Assembly: GCA_016717325.1 (NCBI GenBank)
Contig: JADKFV010000010.1
Location: forward strand, 110,349-174,348
Direction of reading: 5' to 3'
Source: Bacteroidota bacterium
GTDB lineage: Bacteria > Bacteroidota > Bacteroidia > AKYH767-A > OLB10
Length of the DNA: 64,000 nucleotides
This document shows positions 25,921-35,660 of this stretch, piece after piece (position 1 is the stretch's first letter; each line of letters opens with the position of its first letter). The position numbers and the translations under genes are program-made. The notes below the pieces were generated by a model, which did no database searches, was not told the origin of the DNA, and saw only the letters and a program-made list of their open reading frames with translations.

Positions 25921-28900
25921 ATGAAAATACCCCTGCTCGTTTTCACACAACTTTTGCTTTTTAACGTTATTTATGCACAAATTAACTGGCTTCAAAAAGC
26001 GGGCAGCCTTTCCAATGATGAGGCTCTTTGTAATAATGTCGACCTTGAGGGCAATATAGTTACAGCGGGTTACTTCAGCCTGTCATGCAAAATGAGTAAC
26101 ACAACTTTGCAAAGTGCCGGCAGTGGCGATGCGTTTATTTTTAAGCAAGACAGTTTGGGTAATTTTTTATGGGCTGTACGTGCAGGTGGAATTTTATCGG
26201 ATAGGGTGAATGCTGTTATAAGTGATTCGGTAGGTAATATTTATATTGCCGGCCAGTATGAGGGTCAGGCAAGTTTTGGCAATTTTACATTAACAGGTCA
26301 TGGCAATTCGCAAGAAATATTTTTGGCTAAACTTGACTCGGCCGGTAATTTTATTTGGGCAAAATCTTTTGGTGGCAACGACATTGAAATTGCCAATGAC
26401 ATAACAATTGATTTTTCTGGCAACATCTTAATAACAGGCCTGTTTCGCGATTCATCCTTTTTTGGAAATCAAACATTGGTGAGTAGCATAAATCCGTCAA
26501 CATTAGTTTCTTCGTTCGACATTTTTATTTTGAAATGTGACACTGCCGGCAATGTTATTTTTGCAAAAAAAGGCGGAGGAAAATATGACGATAGAGGTTT
26601 AGCAATCGCATGTGATTTTAACAACAATATTTTTGTCAGCCTTCAATATTCTGACACTATTACTTTTGTCAATTCGTACAACCTTATAGGGTTCAATGTT
26701 GGTGGTATAATAAAATTGGATAGCGCTGGAAATGATATTTGGCTCAATAAACTTTTTGCAGCCTATGTAAATCCTTATGACATTATTTTCGAAGATTCGT
26801 CTCTCTATGTATGTGGCGATTTTTTGGGACAAATGGTGGTAAAGCATTTGCAACAATCCAATACTATAACACCCAAATTCAGCAACAATATTTTCGCAAT
26901 AAAATTCGATGATGATGGTAATTATATTCAATCCATTTCATCGGGAAGCGACAATGAAATACATGCTTACAAACTTGCTGTTGACAATATACAGTCGATT
27001 CTATTAGCCGGAACATTTGAATGTAAACTTACGGACTATTCGAATGAATATGGCCAAGGCACATTTAATAGCATTGGCAATGCAGATGTTTTTGTTTCGA
27101 AATATGATAGTACCTCAAAGCTAATGTGGGCGCGGCAATATGGAGGCCCAAAAGAGGATAATTGCAAATCGATTTCGCTTTCTATACAACAACAACCTAT
27201 CATTGCAGGAAGTTATGAGTACAATTTTAATGTGCCCGCAGGAAATAACTTTGTTCCCAATGTGCAAAATTACGATTCAAGTTTATGGGGGCCAGGTGGC
27301 GTAATGTGGTTTTGCAACGATGCTAATTTTAACAGCTACATAAGTGTTGCAAGTATTGGCAATAAAGATATTTTTCTGGCGCAACCTGTCGATACTTCTC
27401 GGTCAACCTATTATTATTACATGGCTCAAAACAACTGTAACTTCGATGCTATTGCGCCATTTATCAATAATAACGAAGACACCATTACGGCTTGCGATTC
27501 TGCAATCTTATTTTTCAATTCACAAACAGGGTTAAGTGGTACCATTGGACCATTGTATTTATATAGCTGGTCCAATGGCGCAATGACATGTAGCACATCT
27601 GTTGCAAGCACCGGAATGTATTATATAAATGCGCAAACAATAGATGGTTGCAAAAAATTCACTGATAGCATTTATGTGATAATTTATCCTAACCCAGTTG
27701 ATCCTGTTATTCAAACAACAATTGGTGTTATCAAAAAAGCAATACCAAAATATTTATGTTACAACAAGTTAATAGTTACAGCACCCGATACTGCAATTCT
27801 GTTTGCGAGTAACTTGCCTCCCAACTTTTCTTTTTATTGGAGCACTCCACAAGGTTTGGTTTATAACGATTCGGTACAGATTTTCGAATCCGGCTTGTTC
27901 GAATTTACTGATACCTCACCGCAAAATACATGTACAAAAAGTAGTTGTGTTCAAGTTTATTACTACCCAATTGATAGTGGCATTCCTGGCCAATGTATCC
28001 CAGTTGATTTTGTACCTAAAATTTATTTTCTCGATTCGCTTTCCGAAGCGACAGATACTGTAAGGCTTTGTCCGAAGGAATTTTTCTCTCTTATTTTAGT
28101 TGACAGCTCCTGGCATTACAATCAGTTAACAGACACTATTCCAACTTTTATTGATTGGAACATACAAGGAGGGTATAGTTATTTTTGGGACATATCGTAT
28201 CAAACAACTTTCATGTATCACAAGCAAACATTTCAGGCCGATTCATCGGGAAATTGTACCATCACGGCATATATTATCAGCCCTTTTAATGGAGTTGTAA
28301 TTGATAGTATATCGCGCAATTTTTATTTGTGGGTATACCCAGCACCACCAAATAATGTGAGCATAAATGGTTCGCACACTATTTGTCCGGGCTATACAAT
28401 AATGATATATACCACAGGTGCCGATTCCATTTCCAATTCAGGGCCGGGAATATTTTTCGAATCCATCAAACATGATACTTTGCTTATTTATTCGGCAGGA
28501 ATTTACACCATAAATTATTTTATTTTCGATACTGTACATGGGTGCAATTTGGAAGCAACAAATTATTTTAATGTATCTCTAAAACAAAACCCTTCTATAA
28601 TTGCTAATCCATCGCTTGCCATTTTATGCCCGGGCGATTCCGTTCTTCTAATGGCTCAAGCCGGCATTCATTACATTTGGTATGGTCCTACAGGAAATAT
28701 TATCGATAGCACTCAAAATATTTATGCCACCACACCGGGCTTATATCATTATGACTGGATTGATAGTAGCGGATGTTCACTTATTTCGGAATACAAAGAA
28801 GTGATTGCGTATACAACACCTTATCTTTTTGCCGAACCAGGCATTACCCTTTGTAAGAACCAAACAGTAACCATACATATTTTTACAAACGACTCTTCAT

Positions 28901-30873
28901 TAATTAGTTGGAATTCGCCATTATCAGGCAATTCGCTCACACAGGTGATTGATACAGCAGGAACTTATACTTGCACAATCACAGCGTGTGGCATCGTTTC
29001 AAATTTATCAATAACCATCATTCCATCAGGATTGCAAGCACAAATTTTGCCCAGCGATTCGATTACTATTTGTCAGGGAAAGAATTTGTTTTTGACCGCC
29101 AATGCAGGTATGAGCTCGTATCTATGGACACCCGGAAACATCCCATCTATGTATTATACAGCTACACTCCCGGGTACGTATACTGTTACAGTTACCGATT
29201 CGGTTGGTTGCACTTCGGTCGATTCTATTTTGGTTGATACTTTTCCTCTAGTGGGTACGCCCACAGTTATAGACCACATTATTTGCAATGGTGATTCCAT
29301 TTTATTATCGGCTTCTGCGCAGGGTTATATTAGCTGGTATGCAAACACTTTGCTCGACACTGCTATTGCCATTGGAAACACATTTCAAACAAGCTCGATT
29401 TATAACGACACCATGTTTTATGTGGTGAATAGCGATAGTATTTGCAATAGCATTTCTGCAACCATTCATGTCAACATTAACCCTGTTTCGGTAAATTCTT
29501 ACATAAATTTTGATTCGTTAGTTTGCCGGCATGATACTGCTCATCTTACAACTATTTTCAAAAACAATTATCAATATTTATGGACAGGCCCTAATGCATT
29601 TTCTTCAACAATTTTCAATCCTGCAATTATCAATTTCGACTCATTGCAAGTTGGTTATTATACGCTACAAGTTTCCGATAGCCAATGCACAAGCCCTTTA
29701 GATTCTGTATGGATGGGGTTGCAAAATTTTTCGGCCTATGCGTTGAGTAGTAATTCTCCCGTCTGTTCGGGCAACACATTGAATATATTTTGTAACAACA
29801 ATCCCAATGCAACATTTACATGGAGTGGCCCCAATAATTTTAATGGCAATACTTTTAAAGTTACAATTGCCAATGCCCAAACAATAAATTCAGGAACGTA
29901 TACACTTATAGTAACAGAAAATGGCTGCCAATCCGATTCGATAAACATTGCTTATATAGTAAAGCAAACACCCTTGCCACCTTCTATTATTGGTGACACG
30001 GTGTATTGTGAAGGAGAAAACATTTTACTTTCTACACCCGCATTAAACAACCAAACTTATAATTGGCTAACACCCGTTGGAAATACTTTTTCCGACACTT
30101 TATTGAATGTTAGTAATTGCTCAGCAAATAATGGTGGCACATATATGCTCACTGTTTTTCAAGATGGCTGTAGCAGTTTTAATAATGTGCATGTTGAAGT
30201 AATTGCTTTACCAAAATTGCTTTTACCCACAAACATAAGTGGCTGTGTTGGCGATAGCTTATACGTTTTTACACCGCTTGAAAACAATACAAGTTATATT
30301 TGGCATTTTCAAAACTCAGCAATAGGCACCAATAATTATTTTGTAATTGACTCTGCAACACTGGCGCAAAACGGCTTATATCAAATAGCTGCCAATCACT
30401 TAGGATGCCTGGCTAATGACAGTGTTGATATTGTTATAAATACTTATCCTGATTTTGACTTAGGCAATGACGTAACGGAATGTATAAATGTAGGCCATAC
30501 ATTTGTAGTCGCGCCCATTTTCGGCACATATAACTGGAACAATTCCGGCACTCAAAATACATACCTGGCAACCGATTCGGGTATGATTTATTTAACTGCG
30601 AGTAACGGTGTTTGTGCAACTACCGATTCTGTTTTTTTAGAATGGATCGATTGTAATTATTTTTTACCCGATGTATTTACACCTAATAGTGATGGGCAAA
30701 ATGATTTTTTCTATATTGATTTTCCCAGTGCCAAAAAAATTGAAACAAAAATTTATAATCGTTGGGGCGAATTGATGAAAAGTTATGATTTAAGTATAAG
30801 AGGTTGGGATGGTACTAATACAAAAATAATGAAGCACCGGAGGGTGTTTATTATTACATCATACATGCCATAG
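25921..30873 (+). CDS. Giant T9SS surface protein (gliding-motility-type C-terminal domain)
   Basis: 1650 residues as read. Signal peptide 1-20 (LLLFNVIYAQ). Residues about 25-500 contain SBBP-type beta-propeller repeats (VTAGYFSLSC, IYIAGQYEGQASFG, ILITGLFRDSSFFG, each with a 'DxxGNxxWA' neighbour). Residues about 500-1580 are a string of Ig- or PKD-like beta domains with repeated 'CxGDSxxL' and 'Y.W.GP...' patterns. The end is the type B T9SS domain: FLPDVFTPNSDGQNDFF, then YNRWGELMKSYDLSIRGWDG. The frame breaks at the AAAAA run 30822-30826. With one more A it would finish EAPEGVYYYIIHAIDFYNKP to a TGA at 30924-30926, the normal ending. A surface adhesin is the likely role. Confidence 0.88.
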   Translation: MKIPLLVFTQLLLFNVIYAQINWLQKAGSLSNDEALCNNVDLEGNIVTAGYFSLSCKMSNTTLQSAGSGDAFIFKQDSLGNFLWAVRAGGILSDRVNAVISDSVGNIYIAGQYEGQASFGNFTLTGHGNSQEIFLAKLDSAGNFIWAKSFGGNDIEIANDITIDFSGNILITGLFRDSSFFGNQTLVSSINPSTLVSSFDIFILKCDTAGNVIFAKKGGGKYDDRGLAIACDFNNNIFVSLQYSDTITFVNSYNLIGFNVGGIIKLDSAGNDIWLNKLFAAYVNPYDIIFEDSSLYVCGDFLGQMVVKHLQQSNTITPKFSNNIFAIKFDDDGNYIQSISSGSDNEIHAYKLAVDNIQSILLAGTFECKLTDYSNEYGQGTFNSIGNADVFVSKYDSTSKLMWARQYGGPKEDNCKSISLSIQQQPIIAGSYEYNFNVPAGNNFVPNVQNYDSSLWGPGGVMWFCNDANFNSYISVASIGNKDIFLAQPVDTSRSTYYYYMAQNNCNFDAIAPFINNNEDTITACDSAILFFNSQTGLSGTIGPLYLYSWSNGAMTCSTSVASTGMYYINAQTIDGCKKFTDSIYVIIYPNPVDPVIQTTIGVIKKAIPKYLCYNKLIVTAPDTAILFASNLPPNFSFYWSTPQGLVYNDSVQIFESGLFEFTDTSPQNTCTKSSCVQVYYYPIDSGIPGQCIPVDFVPKIYFLDSLSEATDTVRLCPKEFFSLILVDSSWHYNQLTDTIPTFIDWNIQGGYSYFWDISYQTTFMYHKQTFQADSSGNCTITAYIISPFNGVVIDSISRNFYLWVYPAPPNNVSINGSHTICPGYTIMIYTTGADSISNSGPGIFFESIKHDTLLIYSAGIYTINYFIFDTVHGCNLEATNYFNVSLKQNPSIIANPSLAILCPGDSVLLMAQAGIHYIWYGPTGNIIDSTQNIYATTPGLYHYDWIDSSGCSLISEYKEVIAYTTPYLFAEPGITLCKNQTVTIHIFTNDSSLISWNSPLSGNSLTQVIDTAGTYTCTITACGIVSNLSITIIPSGLQAQILPSDSITICQGKNLFLTANAGMSSYLWTPGNIPSMYYTATLPGTYTVTVTDSVGCTSVDSILVDTFPLVGTPTVIDHIICNGDSILLSASAQGYISWYANTLLDTAIAIGNTFQTSSIYNDTMFYVVNSDSICNSISATIHVNINPVSVNSYINFDSLVCRHDTAHLTTIFKNNYQYLWTGPNAFSSTIFNPAIINFDSLQVGYYTLQVSDSQCTSPLDSVWMGLQNFSAYALSSNSPVCSGNTLNIFCNNNPNATFTWSGPNNFNGNTFKVTIANAQTINSGTYTLIVTENGCQSDSINIAYIVKQTPLPPSIIGDTVYCEGENILLSTPALNNQTYNWLTPVGNTFSDTLLNVSNCSANNGGTYMLTVFQDGCSSFNNVHVEVIALPKLLLPTNISGCVGDSLYVFTPLENNTSYIWHFQNSAIGTNNYFVIDSATLAQNGLYQIAANHLGCLANDSVDIVINTYPDFDLGNDVTECINVGHTFVVAPIFGTYNWNNSGTQNTYLATDSGMIYLTASNGVCATTDSVFLEWIDCNYFLPDVFTPNSDGQNDFFYIDFPSAKKIETKIYNRWGELMKSYDLSIRGWDGTNTKIMKHRRVFIITSYMP

Positions 30874-30926
30874 ACTTTTACAACAAGCCACATACCTGGA
30901 ATGGAACAGTTACATTGATTCGATGA
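30831..30926 (+). pseudogene. Out-of-frame last strands of the giant surface protein
   Basis: In the frame one base off, GAA GCA CCG GAG onward encodes APEGVYYYIIHAIDFYNKP, then HTWNGTVTLIR and a stop at 30924-30926. This is the canonical end of a gliding-motility-associated C-terminal domain ('xxPxGxYxYxI...GxVxLxR'). It completes the gene at 25921 if one A is restored at 30822-30826. Confidence 0.8.
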
Positions 30927-31080
30927 ATTAACAGCAGGCCAAGGTCAATTGGTATACTATTGAAAGTTTGCCCGACTTTGTGTATTATAATGAGACTAAA
31001 TTAAAATTTGCAAAAAATTCGCGATAATTTTTATAACCAAAAAAATAAATACTTTCGCCCCCGCTGTAAACATACCATTT

Positions 31081-31164
31081 GCCCGGGTGGCGGAACTGGT
31101 AGACGCGCTAGACTCAAAATCTAGTATTGGCAACAATGTGTGGGTTCGATTCCCTTCCCGGGTA
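31081..31164 (+). tRNA. tRNA-Leu (CAA)
   Basis: Acceptor arms GCCCGGG (31081-31087) and CCCGGGT (31157-31163, with a closing G-U) fit. The D-arm is GGCGGAACTGGTAGACGC. The anticodon stem CTAGA/TCTAG closes a CTCAAAA loop, giving anticodon CAA. A long variable arm follows, as in class II tRNAs, and the T-arm is GGGTTCGATTCCC. CCA is not encoded. Followed directly by a terminator. Confidence 0.95.
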
Positions 31165-31171
31165 CACTAAA

Positions 31172-31207
31172 AAAAAGCTCAAAGCGAATTTTCGTTTTGA
31201 GCTTTTT
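31172..31207 (+). terminator. Terminator of the tRNA-Leu gene
   Basis: AAAAAGCTCAAAgCGAA-TTTTCGttTTGAGCTTTTT, a stem with flanking A and T runs that begins eight bases after the tRNA end. Confidence 0.85.
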
Positions 31208-31332
31208 GTTTTAATAACTGACGCGCTTTTCATTTTGACAAATTTTTTATACGTTTAAATGATTCCAACTCCAAAGTCTTACTTATAAATTAAATACTTA
31301 TTACTTGAAAAAATATGCACATAATTTTAAAA

Positions 31333-32382
31333 TTAAATCTTTCTATCATTTTTAATTTCTCTCATTATTAATTCTGTCAATTCCTTTACCGATGGTAGTT
31401 GCCCCTTTAATGCCTTAGGTATTGATTTTTTTAGTTGATATTCGGCAACAGCAATTGGCTTTTCAATTCCTTTTAGTACGTAGTCTACTTCCACCGAATT
31501 TTTTTCTGCACACAGAATTATTCCTATGGATGGATTTTCATCCGGCATGCGTACCATGTCATCAAGCAAGTTTAAGTAGAAGTTCATTTTACCGGCAAAC
31601 TCAGGTTCGAAACTTGCTATTTTTAAATCAATGGCAACAAGGCAACGTAACTTACGGTGAAAAAATAACAGGTCAACAAAATATTCCTTTCGACCTAATT
31701 CAAGCCGATGCTGACTGCCGATATAACTGAAACCGTAACCAAGCTCAAGAATAAAATATTTTAGTTTTTCGATAAGTCGATTTTCCAATTGTCTTTCGTG
31801 CATTGGTCTGTTGACCCCGAGAAAACCAAAATCATAAGTGCCCTTTAGCATTTCATCGGCTTGCACTTGTAAGTGTGTGGGCAATGTTTTTTTGAAATTA
31901 TGTTGCTTGGGAAATTGCTTATGGCGTATAAATGCGTTTGCTTTTATTTGGTTTAGCAGCACATTTCTACTCCAGCCCATTTGCGAGGTTGCTTTTAAAT
32001 AATACTTACGCTCATCCTTTTTTTTAATTTTACTAATTATAACTATGTTTTGGCCCCAAGGTATCAATGAGGCTAAGCGTAAAAGTATCGCCTCGTTTTC
32101 ATATTCTAAAAAAAACTGCCGCATGAACCAAAGGTTTTGGGGCGAAAAACCAGCCACTCCTTCAAACTCATTTTGCAAGTCGATAGCTAACTTTTCTACG
32201 ATGCTTTTACCCCATTCTTCTGTTATTTGCTTTTCAACTATACACCTCCCTATAGTGAAGTTTAATAGCACTTGCTCCTTATTTAAAGTGTATGCGGCAT
32301 TCAATCGCGCCTGCTGTATTGCTTGCTTAATTTCTTTATATAAGAGCGTATACGTTCTCTTATCAATTAGTTTTTTAGGCAT
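31333..32382 (-). CDS. YhcG-like PDDEXK nuclease-fold protein (DUF1016)
   Basis: 349 residues. The N-terminal DUF1016_N helical domain (about 15-150) includes LNFTIGRCIVEKQITEEWGKSIVEKLAIDLQNEF and GFSPQNLWFMRQFF. The C-terminal PD-(D/E)xK domain (about 195-345) has Glu200, Asp237 in YFVDLLFFHRKLRCLVAIDLK, and the active-site pair Asp252 and Lys254 (DxK where most nucleases have ExK). The family is widespread and mobile among bacteria, often near restriction or defence genes, and its job is not settled. No modification or restriction gene adjoins it here. Its ATG lies 57 bases from a six-copy palindromic array, which must contain its promoter or leader. Confidence 0.88.
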   Translation of the reverse strand: MPKKLIDKRTYTLLYKEIKQAIQQARLNAAYTLNKEQVLLNFTIGRCIVEKQITEEWGKSIVEKLAIDLQNEFEGVAGFSPQNLWFMRQFFLEYENEAILLRLASLIPWGQNIVIISKIKKKDERKYYLKATSQMGWSRNVLLNQIKANAFIRHKQFPKQHNFKKTLPTHLQVQADEMLKGTYDFGFLGVNRPMHERQLENRLIEKLKYFILELGYGFSYIGSQHRLELGRKEYFVDLLFFHRKLRCLVAIDLKIASFEPEFAGKMNFYLNLLDDMVRMPDENPSIGIILCAEKNSVEVDYVLKGIEKPIAVAEYQLKKSIPKALKGQLPSVKELTELIMREIKNDRKI

Positions 32383-32438
32383 AACTTTTATTTTAATCTT
32401 ATTAAATTTCAGCCTGGTTTATTTTACATTTTTCTATT

Positions 32439-32814
32439 TCTCTAAAAGTTGTTAGAGAATTGTTTTCATATTCCAATTCAGCTCTGCTTTATAATTCTTG
32501 TTTTCTATTTCTCTAACAGTTGTTAGAGAATTGCTTTCATATTCCATTTCGACTCTGCTTTATTATTCTTGTTTTCTATTTCTCTAACAGTTGTTAGAGA
32601 ATTGCTTTCATATTCCATTTCGACTCTGCTTTATTATTCTTGTTTTCTATTTCTCTAACAGTTGTTAGAGAATTGCTTTCATATTCCATTTCGACTCTGC
32701 TTTATTATTCTTGTTTTCTACATCTCTAACAGTTGTTAGAGAATTGTTTTCATATTCCATTTCAACTCTGCTTTATTATTTCTATTTTTCAATTTCTCTA
32801 ACAGTTGTTAGAGA
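32439..32814 (-). repeat. Six-copy 71-bp tandem repeat with 20-bp palindrome
   Basis: The palindrome TCTCTAACAGTTGTTAGAGA (9-base arms) occurs at 32510, 32581, 32652 and 32723, with a one-base variant at 32439 and a copy at 32795. Steps are 71, 71, 71, 71 and 72 bases. The roughly 51 bases between palindromes are also conserved (TTTCATATTCC, CTCTGCTTTATTATTCTTG), so this is a true tandem repeat. Copies 2-4 are almost identical and the outer ones diverge. On the minus strand a typical unit carries an ATG-GAATATG and an open frame of 31 codons running into the next unit, starting MEYESNSLTTVREIE. It sits upstream of the YhcG-like gene and downstream of the regulator gene at 33886. Confidence 0.95.
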
Positions 32815-32881
32815 ATTAGTTTTTAATATTTTATAAAACAACATTACCCATTAAAACAAAAATATTTGTGCAACAAAGGAA

Positions 32882-33886
32882 CTAACCCAATGTTTCGAAA
32901 TTTTTACTTTGTACTATTCGTTGCTGCATATTATTGAAAAACCTGCTGCGATCTAGTTCATTTACTCCACTGATGAGCGAAGACTTACGCATAATATTAT
33001 TAAAAGTGTTTTTTGAATGGTTTGTAAATTTTTCATCGGTGGTGCTCATAAAATTCAGCACTCCATGAGTAATGAAAACTGTGGTTTCTGTAGGTGTTTC
33101 TAGCATCATTGTATTGTCGCCCAAAAATACACCATTAACAAACACTGTATACGCTGCATCATGCTCACTGTTAGCATTGCCGTATAAAAATTTTTTGCCA
33201 CGCTGTGTTTGTGACTGTATATGGGTTATAAGCAAACTTAGTTCATCGTAAAGTTTATCCACCGTTTGCTTATTTTTGATAATACCACACTCGTAATAAA
33301 ATTTAATTTGCCTTAAAGTGCTGTTTATACTTTCTAAATTCCAAATCTCTACTGAAGGAATTCGGCTATACAGTTCAGCAATTTTTTTCCCTGTATCGAG
33401 CAAAGGCAAAATTAATTCGTCATGGTCGAAAAGTATTTTATTTTGCTCATCGTATTGTAACATAAACTGCATCCACACATAGCATTTAAATGCTGCGAGA
33501 TGAGGAAATTGATAATAGTGAAATGGTGGCACATCCTTAGTGTCGATATAAATCTTCTTATCGGACAACGAATCCACATGTTGCAGTAAGCCTTGAATAT
33601 TTTGTAAGTAAGCCCCAAAGTCGAAAGTGTCTTTATTGAGAAATTTGCCCTGAAACAAAGTTTGATTTCTTCCCTCAGCAAAAAATTGATCCATTGAAAT
33701 GTGATAAGCATTGCACAAAAGTTTCGCCTCGTCAATGGAGAGTGGCTTTTCGCCCCTGATGCGCCTGTATGCGCTATCGGCACTCATGTTGAGCAATTCC
33801 TGCATTTCGTCAACCATTGATTGATGCGGCAATAATTTTGCTTTTATGGCCTTAAAAAATTGTTGCTGCAAATCATTCTTATCCAT
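32882..33886 (-). CDS. Putative HTH transcriptional regulator (334 aa)
   Basis: The N-terminal 75 residues look like a helix-turn-helix of the XRE/Cro type: VDEMQELLNMSADSAYRRIRGEKPLSIDEAKLLCNAYHISMDQFF fits helix 2, turn and recognition helix, followed by a dimer helix. The remaining 260 residues are mainly helical, with a possible ligand or oligomer domain I do not recognise. There is no signal peptide or membrane helix. It reads leftward into the 71-bp palindromic array and the YhcG-like gene. An attractive but unproven idea is that it binds the array palindromes. Confidence 0.65.
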   Translation of the reverse strand: MDKNDLQQQFFKAIKAKLLPHQSMVDEMQELLNMSADSAYRRIRGEKPLSIDEAKLLCNAYHISMDQFFAEGRNQTLFQGKFLNKDTFDFGAYLQNIQGLLQHVDSLSDKKIYIDTKDVPPFHYYQFPHLAAFKCYVWMQFMLQYDEQNKILFDHDELILPLLDTGKKIAELYSRIPSVEIWNLESINSTLRQIKFYYECGIIKNKQTVDKLYDELSLLITHIQSQTQRGKKFLYGNANSEHDAAYTVFVNGVFLGDNTMMLETPTETTVFITHGVLNFMSTTDEKFTNHSKNTFNNIMRKSSLISGVNELDRSRFFNNMQQRIVQSKNFETLG

Positions 33887-34145
33887 ATTGTACGGTATAA
33901 GATTTTATTATTTAATTTCCATCAAGGTAAAAAATATTATTGCACATTTCAATTAGTACTGCCACCTCGCTATTCTAAATATGGGTAATCAATAATATTT
34001 TATACCACCATAAACATTGTAGCAGAAAACTATTGTAATATTTTTTTGGCACATAAAAGTCCGTTTTTTAACTCGTTTACAACCATGCATTTTTGCCGCA
34101 TCAAATTCTTCAAAACTGAATTATAATTTTAAAAACAAAAAAAAG

Positions 34146-35267
34146 ATGAATGCATTCTCAAAGAAAATTTATGGTACAGCAATTTTATTAATGCTTGCAA
34201 TTTTAGGAAATGCTCAAAGCAGTAATCCTACGCTGGCAGTTATTGGTATTGATAGTAAAGTGGTACGCAACGATGGCACTGCTATCGATTATATGGTGCG
34301 CCTCGAAATAGAAAAAACAAACCTGTACTCGCTCATGGACAAATACGACATGAACGAAGCCATCACAAAAAATAATTTTGTAGTACAAGGCTGTTATGGA
34401 AAAAGCTGCGTAGTGGCAGCGGGCAAAATGCTTAATGTAGATAAGATGGTTACTGGTTCGGTAGAGCAGTTTGGAAGTAAAGTAGTGATTACACTTAAAC
34501 TAATAAATGTAAAAACCGAGATAGTAGAAAAAGCCAACACCACCGAATTTATTGATGTTGAAAATGAACTACAACGCATGATTCGTATATCGATTGAAAA
34601 ACTTTTCGATTTACCGCTTGATGCAGAATCTATTGATAAACTTGTAAATTATGAGTTGCCAATAGAAAGCCCAAAAAACGAATTGCATTTGAATGGCCCC
34701 CGAATGGGATTTAGTTATACCACCGGCTTAACAAATACAATCTTGACAAATGCTGAGGGCAAAGGTGGATTCAATATGTATCCGGCAACATTTTTATTTG
34801 GCTGGCAACAGGAGTTTCAATATTTAAGTGCTGGAAATTTTCAAGCCATTGTCGAATTTATACCGCAAGTAGGAGGTCTGGAATCGGGAAATTTTATTCC
34901 CAGTTTAACCTTGCTGAATGGTTTTAGAATGAGTAAGCGTGGATGGGAAGTTGCATTCGGCCCAAGTTTTCGTTGGGTGAAAAAAGCTTCAGGATTTTAT
35001 ATTGGTGACGAATGGCATCTTGAAAAAGACCGCGCATTATATGCAGCAAGCAATGCACAATACCTTGATCAAAATTTATTCCCTACACAGTCGCGATTGG
35101 ATAGCCGCGGTAAAACAGTAGCATCTACAAGTTTAGTAATTGGGGTAGGAAAAACTTTTCGCTCGGGTTATTTAAATATTCCACTAAACGTCTATTTCTC
35201 ACCACGTAAAGATGGCCATGTACTTGGTGCTTCGTTCGGGTTTAATATTTATAAAAAGAGAAAATAA
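34146..35267 (+). CDS. Exported protein with TolB-N/CsgG-like domain and C-terminal barrel-like region
   Basis: 373 residues. Signal peptide 1-23 (ILLMLAILGNAQ). Residues about 28-155 resemble periplasmic alpha/beta domains of the CsgG/TolB-N/LpoB kind: LAVIGIDSKVVRNDG, then YSLMDKYDMNEAI, GCYGKSCVVAAGKMLNVDKMVTGSVEQFGSKVVITLKLINVKT. The two cysteines of the CYGKSC segment probably pair. From about 190 the sequence alternates hydrophobic and polar residues and ends in Y-rich strands like an outer-membrane beta-barrel (YFSPRKDGHVLGASFGFNIY). I cannot name a function. It is transcribed alone, with a terminator at 35349. Confidence 0.7.
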   Translation: MNAFSKKIYGTAILLMLAILGNAQSSNPTLAVIGIDSKVVRNDGTAIDYMVRLEIEKTNLYSLMDKYDMNEAITKNNFVVQGCYGKSCVVAAGKMLNVDKMVTGSVEQFGSKVVITLKLINVKTEIVEKANTTEFIDVENELQRMIRISIEKLFDLPLDAESIDKLVNYELPIESPKNELHLNGPRMGFSYTTGLTNTILTNAEGKGGFNMYPATFLFGWQQEFQYLSAGNFQAIVEFIPQVGGLESGNFIPSLTLLNGFRMSKRGWEVAFGPSFRWVKKASGFYIGDEWHLEKDRALYAASNAQYLDQNLFPTQSRLDSRGKTVASTSLVIGVGKTFRSGYLNIPLNVYFSPRKDGHVLGASFGFNIYKKRK

Positions 35268-35348
35268 ATATAGCAATGAAGGGAGAGGATTTGATGAATA
35301 ATAACAGAAAAAAAATATTGCAAATAAACCATTCCTCCTAAATGCAAA

Positions 35349-35387
35349 AAGTAACTTCACTCAGAAAAGTGGAGTTGCTTTTTTTTA
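35349..35387 (+). terminator. Terminator of the exported-protein gene
   Basis: AAGTAACTTCACT and AGTGGAGTTGCTT pair through 13 positions with two G-U pairs around CAGAAA, followed by TTTTTT. Confidence 0.75.
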
Positions 35388-35660
35388 TTTTATAATATAG
35401 CGCCAAAATTAAACATGGCAACACAAATAAATTTTTATACAAATGCTGTACTTACAATTCTCCGTCAAAAAAAAAGCAATAAAACTTATTCGAAATTCTT
35501 CAGCACAAATTAGTTTCAAAATTGCGATAGATAAATTGTCATCTGCAATTTAGAGTGCAACAGCCTTCTATGATTGCTTAATTAGAAAAAGGGTTTCATT
35601 CTTTTCTCTTCTTCGGTGAACACCACATCCTTTGATCTTTTGCAAATTCCATCAGCAAAC

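Noticed and set aside
31050..31057. Promoter of tRNA-Leu (TACTTTCG)
   Set aside because: One mismatch to the -7 element and no TTTG at the proper distance; too weak to list.
31333..32382. Restriction-modification or toxin-antitoxin system around the YhcG-like gene
   Set aside because: No methyltransferase, specificity subunit or small antitoxin gene adjoins it; the nearest gene is a putative regulator, so no such system can be claimed.
32439..32814. CRISPR array
   Set aside because: The stretches between the palindromes are themselves conserved and of 71-bp period, not unique spacers, and no cas genes are in the window.
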